A stretch of 64,000 nt of DNA, taken from positions 1,302,001-1,366,000 of the forward strand of contig CAWAGH010000002.1 of NCBI GenBank assembly GCA_963781465.1. The letters are read 5' to 3'. The notes beneath the pieces were generated by a model that was not told the DNA's origin, ran no database searches, and saw only the letters and a program-made list of their open reading frames with translations. This document shows, in pieces, positions 34,757-42,236 of this stretch (positions within the stretch are counted from its first letter, which is position 1; the number at the start of each line of letters is the position of its first letter). The translations under genes and the position numbers were made by a program. Origin of the DNA: Lapillicoccus sp963781465 (GTDB taxonomy: Bacteria > Actinomycetota > Actinomycetes > Actinomycetales > Dermatophilaceae).

Positions 34757-36271
34757 GCGACGGGCCTCCAGGAGGCGCAGCCAGACCTCGCTGACCGTGG
34801 GGTACGACGGCACCGCGTGCCACAGGTCCGACAGTGTGACCCCGCCGATGATCGCCACCGTTGCGGAGTGAAGGAGCTCGGCCGAGCCGGTCCCGACGAA
34901 GGTCGCCCCGACGAGGACGTCCCGGGAGCGGTCGATGACGAGCTTGGCCCGCCCCACGTAGCCGTCCAGCAGCAGCGCGGCGCCGGACACGTGCGACGTG
35001 TCGTACTCGACGGTCTCGACGTCGATCCCCAGGTCCCTGGCCACCTGCTCGGTGAGGCCGACGCTGGCCACCTCGGGCGAGGTGAACGTCACCGAGGGGA
35101 CGACTCGCTCGCTCGCGCGGTCTCGGAACTCCTTGCCCGCGGCGCGCTCCCCGGCCCCCGCCCGCGCCGCGATCACCGCTCCGGCGATCCGGCCCTGGTA
35201 CTTGCCCATGTGGGTGAGGAGGGCGCGTCCGTTGACGTCACCCACTGCATACAGCCAACGTCCGCTGACCCCGTCGGCCTGCAACTGGTCGTTCGTGCGG
35301 ATGTACCCGCGGGCCTGGGCGACGGCGTCGGCGATCCCGACCGCCTCGAGACCGAGGTCCTGGGTCGACGGGGTGCGACCGGTCGCGACGACGAGCTCGT
35401 CGACGACGATCGACCGCCGACGGCCGATGTGCAACGTGACCGGACCACCGCTGATGTGGCCGATCCCGTTGTCCTTCGGGGACTTTCGAGATACCTCGAT
35501 GACCTTGGTCTCGGTGATGACCTTGGCGCCGCTGGCCTCCAGGGATCGGTGGACGAGCTCGCTGGCGAACGGCTCGGCGCGCGCCAGGATCCGGTCACCC
35601 ACATCGATGAGGGTCAGTTCCTCCACCCCGAGACCGAGGAGCCAGGTCGCGGCCTCGCAGGCCACGACGCCGCCGCCGAGGATCGCCACCCGGCGGGGCA
35701 CCTGATGCAGGTTCGTGACGTCCCGGGAGGTCCAGGGCAGCGACTGCCGCAGACCGGGGATGTCGAGGATGGTCGCGGTGGTCCCGGTCGCGACAATCAC
35801 CGCGTGCCGGGCGGTGATGTCGCGGGCCGGTCCCTCGGAGTCGGCGACCTGCACGGTGCGGGTCCCGGTGAGGCGTCCGTGCCCACGCAGCACGTCGATC
35901 CCGGCACCCTTGGCCCATTTCACCTGGCCCGCGTCGTCGAGGTGGGAGGTGAACTCGTCGCGGCGTCCGAGGACCGCCTTGACATCGATCCCCTTGGTAC
36001 TCAAGCGGGTTGCGAGTCCCTGGAGCGCTTCGGCCTCGGTGAACATCTCCACCGAGCGCAGCAGCGTCTTGCTCGGGATGCAGGCCCAGTAGGAGCACTC
36101 CCCGCCGAGCAGCTCGTTCTCGACGATGACGGCGGTGCGGTCGCTCCCCCGGATCGCGTAGTCGGCGGCGTTCTCTCCGGCGGGGCCGCCGCCGATGACG
36201 ATGACGTCCCAGGTGTCGAGCGTACCCCGGGTCTCACGGGCCGTGCGCGCTTCAGTGGAGGCTGGGGGCAT
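34751..36271 (-). CDS. Class I pyridine nucleotide-disulfide oxidoreductase (LpdA/quinone-reductase-like)
   Basis: A 506-residue FAD enzyme. The FAD motif is VIVIGGGPAGENAADYA, followed by the redox-active pair GGECSYWACIPSKTLLR. The second nucleotide motif is RVAILGGGVVACEAATWLLG. The third FAD segment is LYAVGDVNGRALLTH. The C-terminal end HAVPSYPTVSEVWLRLLEA has the dimer-interface His. Lack of any lipoamide complex genes nearby and similarity in layout to mycobacterial LpdA suggest an NAD(P)H dehydrogenase or quinone reductase rather than a true lipoamide dehydrogenase; this is inference. Confidence 0.88.
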   Translation of the reverse strand: MPPASTEARTARETRGTLDTWDVIVIGGGPAGENAADYAIRGSDRTAVIVENELLGGECSYWACIPSKTLLRSVEMFTEAEALQGLATRLSTKGIDVKAVLGRRDEFTSHLDDAGQVKWAKGAGIDVLRGHGRLTGTRTVQVADSEGPARDITARHAVIVATGTTATILDIPGLRQSLPWTSRDVTNLHQVPRRVAILGGGVVACEAATWLLGLGVEELTLIDVGDRILARAEPFASELVHRSLEASGAKVITETKVIEVSRKSPKDNGIGHISGGPVTLHIGRRRSIVVDELVVATGRTPSTQDLGLEAVGIADAVAQARGYIRTNDQLQADGVSGRWLYAVGDVNGRALLTHMGKYQGRIAGAVIAARAGAGERAAGKEFRDRASERVVPSVTFTSPEVASVGLTEQVARDLGIDVETVEYDTSHVSGAALLLDGYVGRAKLVIDRSRDVLVGATFVGTGSAELLHSATVAIIGGVTLSDLWHAVPSYPTVSEVWLRLLEARRG

Positions 36272-36345
36272 GTCGGGACAGTATGCCGCGCCCGGCTGGC
36301 CGGTTGGGGTCCGGGGCGGTCCCTCAGCCAGGTGTAACGCGATGT

Positions 36346-37125
36346 TCACGCGCGGTCGACGGCGCCTCCGTAGCGCCGGTCGCGACTGGCGTAGATCTCG
36401 ATCGCTTCCCAGAGGTTGCGGCGGTCGAAGTCCGGCCAGAGCGTGTTGAGAAAGACCATCTCGGCGTAGGCGGACTGCCACAGCAGGAAGTTCGAGGTCC
36501 GTTGCTCGCCGGAGGACCGGACGAACAGGTCGACGTCGGGCATGTCGGGCTCGTCGAGGTAGCGGCCGATGGTCTTCTCGTCGATGCCGCCCGGCTTCAG
36601 CCGGCCCACTCGTACATCTTCGGCGATGCGGACCACGGCGTCGGCGACCTCGGCCCGGCCGCCGTAGTTCACGCAGAAGTACAGGGTCAGGCCGGTGTTG
36701 TCGCGGGTGAGCTCCTGGGCCACCTCGAGCTCGTGGATCACCGACCGCCACAGGCGCGGCCGCCGCCCGACCCACCGCATCCGGACGCCCCACTCGTTCA
36801 GCTGGTCGCGGCGCCGCCGGATCACGTCGCGGTTGAAGCCCATGAGGAAGCGCACCTCGTCCGGGGAGCGCCGCCAGTTCTCCGTCGAGAACGCGTACGC
36901 CGACAGGTGGGTCACGCCGATATCGATCGCCCCGGCCACGACGTCGAGCAGTGAGGCCTCGCCCGCCTCGTGGCCCTTGGTCCGGGGCAGGCCGCGGGCG
37001 TTGGCCCATCGGCCGTTGCCGTCCATGACGATGGCCACGTGCTTCGGCAGGACCTCGGCCGGGACCGACGGTGGTCGCGCCCCGCTCGGGTGCGCGAACG
37101 GCGCCGCATACGGGCTGGTGGGCAT
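36346..37125 (-). CDS. uppS: Isoprenyl transferase (cis-prenyltransferase)
   Basis: A 259-residue UppS-family enzyme making the C50/C55 cis-polyprenyl diphosphate carrier for the cell wall. The catalytic opening HVAIVMDGNGRWANARGLPR includes the essential Asp. Other conserved blocks are LSAYAFSTENWRRSPDEV, YFCVNYGGRAE and DLFVRSSGEQRTSNFLLWQ. The last segment AEMVFLNTLWPDFDRRNLWEA is typical. It is six bases after recO on the same strand, the usual actinobacterial order. Confidence 0.95.
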   Translation of the reverse strand: MPTSPYAAPFAHPSGARPPSVPAEVLPKHVAIVMDGNGRWANARGLPRTKGHEAGEASLLDVVAGAIDIGVTHLSAYAFSTENWRRSPDEVRFLMGFNRDVIRRRRDQLNEWGVRMRWVGRRPRLWRSVIHELEVAQELTRDNTGLTLYFCVNYGGRAEVADAVVRIAEDVRVGRLKPGGIDEKTIGRYLDEPDMPDVDLFVRSSGEQRTSNFLLWQSAYAEMVFLNTLWPDFDRRNLWEAIEIYASRDRRYGGAVDRA

Positions 37126-37131
37126 CGCGGG

Positions 37132-37878
37132 TCAGACCTGGGCGATGCGCTCGACGTGCCGCAGTGAGCGGACCCCGCGCTCGAGGTGCCACTGGAGGAA
37201 CGCCGTCACCAGTCCACTGCCCTCACGGCGCACGCGCAGGTCGGAGGCGTCGGCGAGCACCCAGTCCCCGCTGAGCAGCGCGGCGAGCAGCCGCAGCGTC
37301 TCGGGCGCGGGTGCGGCGGACCCGGGCGGGCGACACACCGGGCATACCGCACCGCCCGCGGGGATGTTGAAGGCCGAGTGCGGGCCGGGGCCTCCGCACT
37401 TCGCGCAGTCGTGGAAGCTCGGCGCCCAGCCCGCGACCGCGAGGGAGCGCAACAGGTAGGCGTCGAGGACGAGTCCCGGGTCGTGCTCGCCGCCGCCGAG
37501 CGAGCGGAGGGCGCCGACGAGGAGCAGGTACTGCTGGGTGGACGGCTCGTGCTCCTCGGTGAGGCGTTCGGCCGTCTCCACCATGACGGTGGCGGCGGTG
37601 TAGACCGTGTAGTCGCGGGCGATGGTCTGCCCGTAGGTCGCCAGACTCTCGGCCTGGGTCACCGTGTCGAGGTTGCGGCCCTCGTAGCACTGCACGTCGA
37701 CGACCATGAACGGCTCCAGCCGCGCCCCGAACCGGGACTTGGTGCGGCGCACACCCTTGGCCACGGCCCGGATCCGGCCGCGCTCCTTGGTCAGCAGGGT
37801 GATGATGCGGTCGGCCTCACCCAGCGGGTGGGTGCGCAGCACGACGGCCTCGTCACGGTAGAGGGGCACGTGGGCCAT
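37132..37878 (-). CDS. recO: DNA repair protein RecO
   Basis: A 248-residue recombination mediator that helps load RecA with RecF/RecR. The N-terminal OB-fold begins YRDEAVVLRTHPLGEADRII. GRIRAVAKGVRRTKSRFGARL is the conserved basic DNA-binding strip. A zinc finger is seen as CAKCGGPGP and VCPVCRPP. It is upstream of uppS with near-contact spacing, as in most actinobacteria. Confidence 0.93.
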   Translation of the reverse strand: MAHVPLYRDEAVVLRTHPLGEADRIITLLTKERGRIRAVAKGVRRTKSRFGARLEPFMVVDVQCYEGRNLDTVTQAESLATYGQTIARDYTVYTAATVMVETAERLTEEHEPSTQQYLLLVGALRSLGGGEHDPGLVLDAYLLRSLAVAGWAPSFHDCAKCGGPGPHSAFNIPAGGAVCPVCRPPGSAAPAPETLRLLAALLSGDWVLADASDLRVRREGSGLVTAFLQWHLERGVRSLRHVERIAQV

Positions 37879-37948
37879 TCTCTCCCAGCCGCGGACTCCG
37901 GCTCCCCCGGCGCGCGGCCGGGCCGTCGCCGAAGTCGGTCTTCCGCCC

Positions 37949-38626
37949 CTAGAGCCGGCTGCCCAGTTCCGCGATGTCCTCCGTCTCGTCGCCCCGGTCG
38001 ATCCCGAGGGTGGCCAGCAGGTCCTCGTGCAGCTCCATCCAGACGGTGTGGCAGGAGTCGACCCGCGGCCGGGTCACCCAGGCGGGCTCGCCGTTGACCG
38101 CGCGGGTCAGGGCCGCGCCGTAGCGCTGGTCGTAGCCCGCGAATCGGTCGAGGCGGCCGCTCAGCTCGGCGGCGACACCGACGAGCTCGTCGCCCAGGTC
38201 GGCCAGCTCGGCGAGCACGTGTTGGTCCCACACGATGTCGGAGTGGTCGTTCGGGCCGAGGGCGTCGTCCGGGGTCGGCCGCAGCTGCCACTCGGTGCAG
38301 GCTTTGAGCAGACGCCCGTTGAACGGCAGGAAGCTCCGGTATGCGTCGTGCACCGGCTGTGCCGCGCCGGTCGCCGTCAGCTCCTCGGCCAGTCGTCGTT
38401 CGTCCTCCTGCCGACCGGCGGCGGTCAGGGTCCAGCCCCCGGTCCCCGCGAAGTCGACCCGGGTGACCCAGCCGTACGCCTCGAAGTCCAACAGCAGCTC
38501 GTCGGACTCCGCCCGGTCGAGGGCGAACCGGGCCGCCACCTCTGCGTCGTCGGCCATCCCCTTCAGCCGGACGGCGTGCAGGGTCAGCAGCTCGGTGGTC
38601 GACCGGTGTGCCGTGGTGGCTGCCAT
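37949..38626 (-). CDS. Hypothetical protein with possible winged-helix N-terminus
   Basis: A 225-residue soluble protein. The first 85 residues (LTLHAVRLKGMADDAEVAAR, then LLLDFEAYGWVTRVDFAGTG) look like a winged helix of the MarR/replaced-HTH type found in some actinobacterial regulators. The remainder is acidic, with HDAYRSFLPFNGRLLKACTEW and HTVWMELHEDLLATLGI, a pattern I cannot assign. It is upstream of recO on the same strand, but a 70-base gap separates them. Confidence in any regulatory role is low. Confidence 0.65.
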   Translation of the reverse strand: MAATTAHRSTTELLTLHAVRLKGMADDAEVAARFALDRAESDELLLDFEAYGWVTRVDFAGTGGWTLTAAGRQEDERRLAEELTATGAAQPVHDAYRSFLPFNGRLLKACTEWQLRPTPDDALGPNDHSDIVWDQHVLAELADLGDELVGVAAELSGRLDRFAGYDQRYGAALTRAVNGEPAWVTRPRVDSCHTVWMELHEDLLATLGIDRGDETEDIAELGSRL

Positions 38627-38672
38627 GGGACGAGTCTAGGAAACAGCTGCTCCGATGCCGTGCAGGAACCGC

Positions 38673-39083
38673 TCACCGTTCGTCGGTCAGCTCACGCAGC
38701 AGGGTGCGCACCCGTGCCTGGATGTCGTCCCGGATGCGGCGGACCGTCTCGACCGGCTGTCCGGCCGGGTCGTCGAGCACCCAGTCCTCGTAGCGCTTCC
38801 CCGGGAAGATCGGGCAGGCGTCGCCGCAGCCCATGGTGATGACGACGTCAGCGGTGCGGACGGCGTCCGTCGTGAGGATGCTCGGCACCTCGCTCGCGAT
38901 GTCGATGCCCTGCTCGGCCATCACGGCGACGGCCACCGAGTTCACCTGGTCGGCCGGCTGGCTCCCCGCCGAGAAGACGTCGACGCGGCCCGCGGCGAGC
39001 GAGGTGAGGTACCCGGCGGCCATCTGCGAGCGGCCGGCGTTGTGGACGCAGACGAACAGGACGGACGGCCGGCTCTCGGTCAT
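38673..39083 (-). CDS. arsC: Arsenate reductase, LMW-phosphatase type
   Basis: A 136-residue enzyme reducing arsenate to arsenite. The P-loop is VLFVCVHNAGRSQMAAGYL, with the nucleophilic Cys in CVHNAGRS, a typical LMW-protein-phosphatase arsenate reductase. A further Cys pair lies in GCGDACPIFPGKRYEDW. The reductant is likely thioredoxin or mycothiol. It overlaps the aquaporin-like gene by four bases (ATGA), giving the order arsM - channel - arsC, divergent from arsR. Confidence 0.94.
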   Translation of the reverse strand: MTESRPSVLFVCVHNAGRSQMAAGYLTSLAAGRVDVFSAGSQPADQVNSVAVAVMAEQGIDIASEVPSILTTDAVRTADVVITMGCGDACPIFPGKRYEDWVLDDPAGQPVETVRRIRDDIQARVRTLLRELTDER

Positions 39084-39799
39084 CGGGTCGTTCCTTCCGA
39101 TGGGGCGCGGAGCAGACGGACCAGCCCGTAGCCGAGGGCGCCCCCCACGAGCTGCACGAGCACGAACGCGGGCACCGACGCCGGTGCGATGCCGGCGAAG
39201 GTGTCCGAGAGGGTCCGCGCCAGAGTGACCGCGGGGTTGGCGAAGCTCGTGGAGCTGGTGAACCAGTAGGCAGCCGTGATGTAGGCGCCGACCGCGAGCG
39301 CCACCCGAAGCCGCGCGGAGCCGGCCGACCCGGAACGACCCGCGCCGTAGGCGACGAGGACCAGTCCCACGGTCGCGACCACCTCGGCGACCCATGGTCC
39401 GACGCCGCCGCGGGACGTGGACGAGACGGTCACCGGCGCCAGGTCGAACATCACGTTCGCCAGCACCGCGCCGACCGCCGCGCCGGCGACCTGGGCGCCG
39501 ATGAGCCCGACCGCGTCCCGGCTCGACACCAGCCCGTCGGCCTGTTCCGCGAGGACGATGATCGGGTTGAACGCCGCGGACACCGGGTGGAGCGCGAGGA
39601 TCATCGCCGTCAGCACGGCGCCGGTGGCCATGGCGTTCTCGAGGAGCTGGAGCCCCGGTTGGCCGGGCGACAGCCGACTAGCCGCGATACCCGACCCGAC
39701 GACCGCGGCGACGAGGAACGCGCTGCCCACCCCCTCCGCGGTCATCCGGCGGACAAGCGAGACCCCGGTGTCGGAGCGCGCAGCCGCGACCGCCGTCAC
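39080..39799 (-). CDS. Aquaporin/MIP-family channel in ars operon
   Basis: A 239-residue MIP-family membrane channel. The start is a GTG overlapping arsM. Six hydrophobic segments are visible. The second canonical pore motif is intact as FANPAVTLARTLSD. The first is altered to AAFNPIIVLAEQ, NPI instead of NPA. Position between arsM and arsC, with no ArsB or Acr3 gene nearby, suggests an arsenite exit channel comparable to AqpS of Sinorhizobium, where arsenite made by ArsC leaves down its gradient. That function is inferred from context. Confidence 0.85.
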   Translation of the reverse strand: MTAVAAARSDTGVSLVRRMTAEGVGSAFLVAAVVGSGIAASRLSPGQPGLQLLENAMATGAVLTAMILALHPVSAAFNPIIVLAEQADGLVSSRDAVGLIGAQVAGAAVGAVLANVMFDLAPVTVSSTSRGGVGPWVAEVVATVGLVLVAYGAGRSGSAGSARLRVALAVGAYITAAYWFTSSTSFANPAVTLARTLSDTFAGIAPASVPAFVLVQLVGGALGYGLVRLLRAPSEGTTR

Positions 39800-40596
39800 G
39801 AGACGAGCGCGCCCGGCTTGCTCGCGCGAACGATCGCGCCGTGCATCCCCGGCGCCGCCTCGTGGGTGAACTCGACGGTGGCCCCCTCGAAGCCCACCGC
39901 CGCCAGCCCCTCGAGGTACTCGCGGCGCGACAGCGCCCCGGCGATGCACCCGACGTACGAGCCGCGTTCGGCCCGTTCGGCGACGGTCAGGTGGTCCTCG
40001 GCCACGACGTCACTGATCCCGATCCGCCCACCCGGCGCCAGGACTCGGTACATCTCGGCGAGGACGGCAGGCTTGTCGACCGACAGGTTGACGACGCAGT
40101 TCGAGATGACGACGTCGACGGCGCCGTCGGGAAGCGGGACGTCCTCGATGGTGCCCTTGACGAACTCGACGTTGGTCGCGCCGGCCTTCGCGGCGTTTGC
40201 GCGTGCGAGGTCGAGCATCTCGTCGGTCATGTCGACCCCGTAGGCGAAGCCGGTCGGCCCCACCCGGCGGGCCGAGAGGAGGACGTCGATCCCGCCGCCG
40301 GAACCGAGGTCGAGCACCCGCTCACCGGCCTGGAGGTCGGCGACCGCGGTCGGGTTGCCGCAGCCGAGGCTCGCCGCGACCGCCTCGACCGGCAGCTCGC
40401 CGCGCTCCTGGGCCGAGTAGAGCGCCGACCCGAACGTGTCGTCGATCTCCAGCATCACCGGGCCGGACGCCGAGGCGGAGCCCGAGCCACAGCACCCACC
40501 GTCGCCACATCCGCACCCGTCGCTCGCGGCACCCGAGGTCACCCTCAGTGCCGCCGCGGCGTACTTGTCGCGCACCTGCTCGCGCAGCTCGCTCAT
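39796..40596 (-). CDS. arsM: Arsenite S-adenosylmethionine methyltransferase
   Basis: A 266-residue ArsM that methylates trivalent arsenic. The ATG at 40596 is used because AAGGAG lies about 10 bases upstream. The N-terminal DGCGCGDGGCCGSG cluster is cysteine-rich. The SAM site is VLDLGSGGGIDVLL. Arsenic-binding cysteines appear in VISNCVVNLSVDKPAVL and SYVGCIAGALSRREY, the family signature. It is the first gene of the operon with the channel and arsC. Two operator-like repeats separate it from divergent arsR. Confidence 0.94.
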   Translation of the reverse strand: MSELREQVRDKYAAAALRVTSGAASDGCGCGDGGCCGSGSASASGPVMLEIDDTFGSALYSAQERGELPVEAVAASLGCGNPTAVADLQAGERVLDLGSGGGIDVLLSARRVGPTGFAYGVDMTDEMLDLARANAAKAGATNVEFVKGTIEDVPLPDGAVDVVISNCVVNLSVDKPAVLAEMYRVLAPGGRIGISDVVAEDHLTVAERAERGSYVGCIAGALSRREYLEGLAAVGFEGATVEFTHEAAPGMHGAIVRASKPGALVS

Positions 40597-40616
40597 CGTC
40601 CCCATCTCCTTCGTTA

Positions 40617-40669
40617 CATCGACACCTGTCGATGGACGATGCTGCCTCACGCATCGATGTCTGTCAATG
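40617..40669. promoter_or_regulatory. Two ArsR operators in the arsM-arsR gap
   Basis: CATCGACACCTGTCGATG (40617-40634) has perfect 8-bp arms. A related copy CATCGATGTCTGTCAATG is at 40652-40669 in the same orientation, 35 bases further on. One site lies near each divergent start, fitting co-repression of both units by ArsR. Confidence 0.75.
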
Positions 40670-40688
40670 CGTGTGCGATACTCGAGCC

Positions 40689-41030
40689 ATGGCTCCTACG
40701 GCACTGCCCCTGCTCGAGGACTGCTGCTCCCCGGTCGTGGGGCAGGTCATCACTCCCGCCGAGGCCGAGACCCTCGCGACGTCGCTCAAGGCCGTGGCCG
40801 ACCCCGTGCGCTTGCGCCTCATCTCCCTCGTTGCCGCCCACGCGGACGCCGAGGCCTGCGTCTGCGACCTCACCGACCCGGTCGGGTTGTCCCAACCCAC
40901 GGTGTCGCACCACGTGAAGGTCCTCGTCGACGCGGGCATCTTCACCCGGGAGCAACGCGGCCGCTGGGCCTACTACCGGCTCGTCCCGGACACCCTGTCG
41001 AGCATCGCGCGCCTGCTGACGACTCCCTGA
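40689..41030 (+). CDS. arsR: ArsR arsenite-responsive repressor
   Basis: A 113-residue winged-helix repressor. The metal-sensing motif is ACVCDLTDP in the DNA-recognition helix, the classic ELCVCDL position. A second Cys pair, EDCCSPV near residue 12, is typical of actinobacterial ArsR with an N-terminal arsenic site. GLSQPTVSHHVKVLVDAGI is the recognition helix. GATACT lies 6 bases upstream of the ATG, so the mRNA is probably leaderless. It is divergent from arsM. Confidence 0.93.
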   Translation: MAPTALPLLEDCCSPVVGQVITPAEAETLATSLKAVADPVRLRLISLVAAHADAEACVCDLTDPVGLSQPTVSHHVKVLVDAGIFTREQRGRWAYYRLVPDTLSSIARLLTTP

Positions 41031-41036
41031 ACTTGT

Positions 41037-41052
41037 CCGAACACCTGTTCGA
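41037..41052. promoter_or_regulatory. LexA (SOS) box upstream of alkB-like gene
   Basis: CCGAACACCTGTTCGA matches 15 of 16 positions of TCGAACnnnnGTTCGA, the actinobacterial LexA site. It begins 37 bases before the ATG and lies 9 bases upstream of the TACACT -10 box (41062-41067), where LexA would block RNA polymerase. Confidence 0.75.
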
Positions 41053-41073
41053 GCCCTGGGCTACACTGGCCAG

Positions 41074-41706
41074 ATGTCGTTCGCGATGCAGGGGTCGCTG
41101 CTCGACCTCGATGACGACCTGACCCTCCACGAGCTGGCCGACGGCCTGGTCCGGACCGAGCTCTGCGCCGGGGCGTGGGTGGACCTGCGCCCGGCCTGGC
41201 TCACCGGCGGTGACGCGCTGTTCGATGTCCTGCACCACGACGTGCCGTGGCGGGCGGAGCGTCGGCAGATGTACGACAACATCGTCGACGTCCCACGCCT
41301 CACCAAGTTCTACGACGTCGACGAGACGCTCCCCCATCCGATGCTCGTGACCGTCCGCGAGGCGCTCAGCGACCACTACGAGCCCGAGCTGGGCGAGCGA
41401 TTCGTGACCGCCGGGCTGTGCCTCTACCGCGACGGTCGCGACAGCGTCGCCTGGCACGGCGACCGCATCGGACGGTCGACGAGCGAGGACACCATGGTGG
41501 CGATCCTCTCGGTGGGCAGCGCTCGTCCGCTGATGCTGCGGCCGCGCAACGGCGGTGCCGCCACCACACGCCTGCCGCTCGGGCACGGCGACCTCGTCGT
41601 CATGGGTGGGTCCTGCCAGCGCACGTGGGACCACGCGATTCCGAAGACCTCGAAGGAGGTCGGCCCGCGGATCTCGATCCAGTTCCGCGTGCGGGGCGTT
41701 CGCTAG
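41074..41706 (+). CDS. AlkB-like 2-oxoglutarate/Fe(II) dioxygenase
   Basis: A 210-residue AlkB-family enzyme that probably repairs alkylated DNA or RNA by oxidative demethylation. Iron ligands are in VAWHGDRIG (HxD) and RTWDHAIPK (distal His). The 2-oxoglutarate-binding arginines are in PRISIQFRVR (RxxxxxR). YDNIVDVPRLTKFYD and GLCLYRDGRDSVAWH are typical of the actinobacterial subgroup. TACACT lies 6 bases before the ATG and an SOS box just upstream, so DNA damage should induce it. It is convergent with a secreted protein, sharing the stop region CTAG. Confidence 0.92.
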   Translation: MSFAMQGSLLDLDDDLTLHELADGLVRTELCAGAWVDLRPAWLTGGDALFDVLHHDVPWRAERRQMYDNIVDVPRLTKFYDVDETLPHPMLVTVREALSDHYEPELGERFVTAGLCLYRDGRDSVAWHGDRIGRSTSEDTMVAILSVGSARPLMLRPRNGGAATTRLPLGHGDLVVMGGSCQRTWDHAIPKTSKEVGPRISIQFRVRGVR

Positions 41707-42146
41707 CCGGCGGACCCCTGGCCCCGGGTGGCGATGCGGCTCGCCTCGGAGCAGACGTCGGGAGCGTTGTTGATGTTCTTACAGACCTTCACCCGGTATC
41801 CGTCGAAGGCCAGCACGATCGCGCCGCCGATGTTCTTGGTGCCGGAGTAGGTGCGGGTGGTGCCGGAACCGCAGGTGTCAGACGTCAGCCGCTCCCACCC
41901 GGAGTCCACCAGGTTGTCCCGCCAGCCCTGCACCTGGAAGTAGACGCAGTGCCCGTCCGCGGCGTCGTCGGTGAGCTTGAGGTTGAACCCGACCTCGTCG
42001 GAAGAGTCGAACCAGATGGTGCCGCGTCCGTTGGCCCAGCTGTTGTTGAGGTTGACCGACTCGTAGGCATAGGCCTGAGCGGCCGGAAGGGCGACGAGCA
42101 GTCCCGCAGCACTGCCGGCCGTGAGGATGCGAAGCGAGCGCGACAT
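41703..42146 (-). CDS. Secreted protein, function unknown
   Basis: A 147-residue protein with a clear signal peptide: basic start MSRSLRILTAG, hydrophobic core and a likely cut after AAQAYAYE. The mature 120 residues are beta-rich. They have four cysteines (DGHCVYFQV, TSDTCGSG, KVCKNIN, PDVCSEAS) that could form two disulfides. Repeated Asn/Trp/Gly stretches suggest a small jelly-roll-like fold. No catalytic motif is seen. I do not recognise the family. Confidence 0.75.
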   Translation of the reverse strand: MSRSLRILTAGSAAGLLVALPAAQAYAYESVNLNNSWANGRGTIWFDSSDEVGFNLKLTDDAADGHCVYFQVQGWRDNLVDSGWERLTSDTCGSGTTRTYSGTKNIGGAIVLAFDGYRVKVCKNINNAPDVCSEASRIATRGQGSAG

Positions 42147-42166
42147 GAGAAACCCCTGCGTCGAGA

Positions 42167-42187
42167 GGGGAGCCCCCTCGGCTCCCC
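42167..42187. terminator. Short GC-rich hairpin in the lactonase-secreted protein gap
   Basis: GGGGAGCC (42167-42174) and GGCTCCCC (42180-42187) form a perfect 8-bp stem with a 5-base loop. It follows the lactonase stop on the minus strand by about 50 bases and precedes the secreted-protein start. No T-run is present. Confidence 0.4.
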
Positions 42188-42236
42188 GCGGGGCGACTGT
42201 AGGGCAGGTCGGCTCCGTCGCCTGGTATGACGAGCG

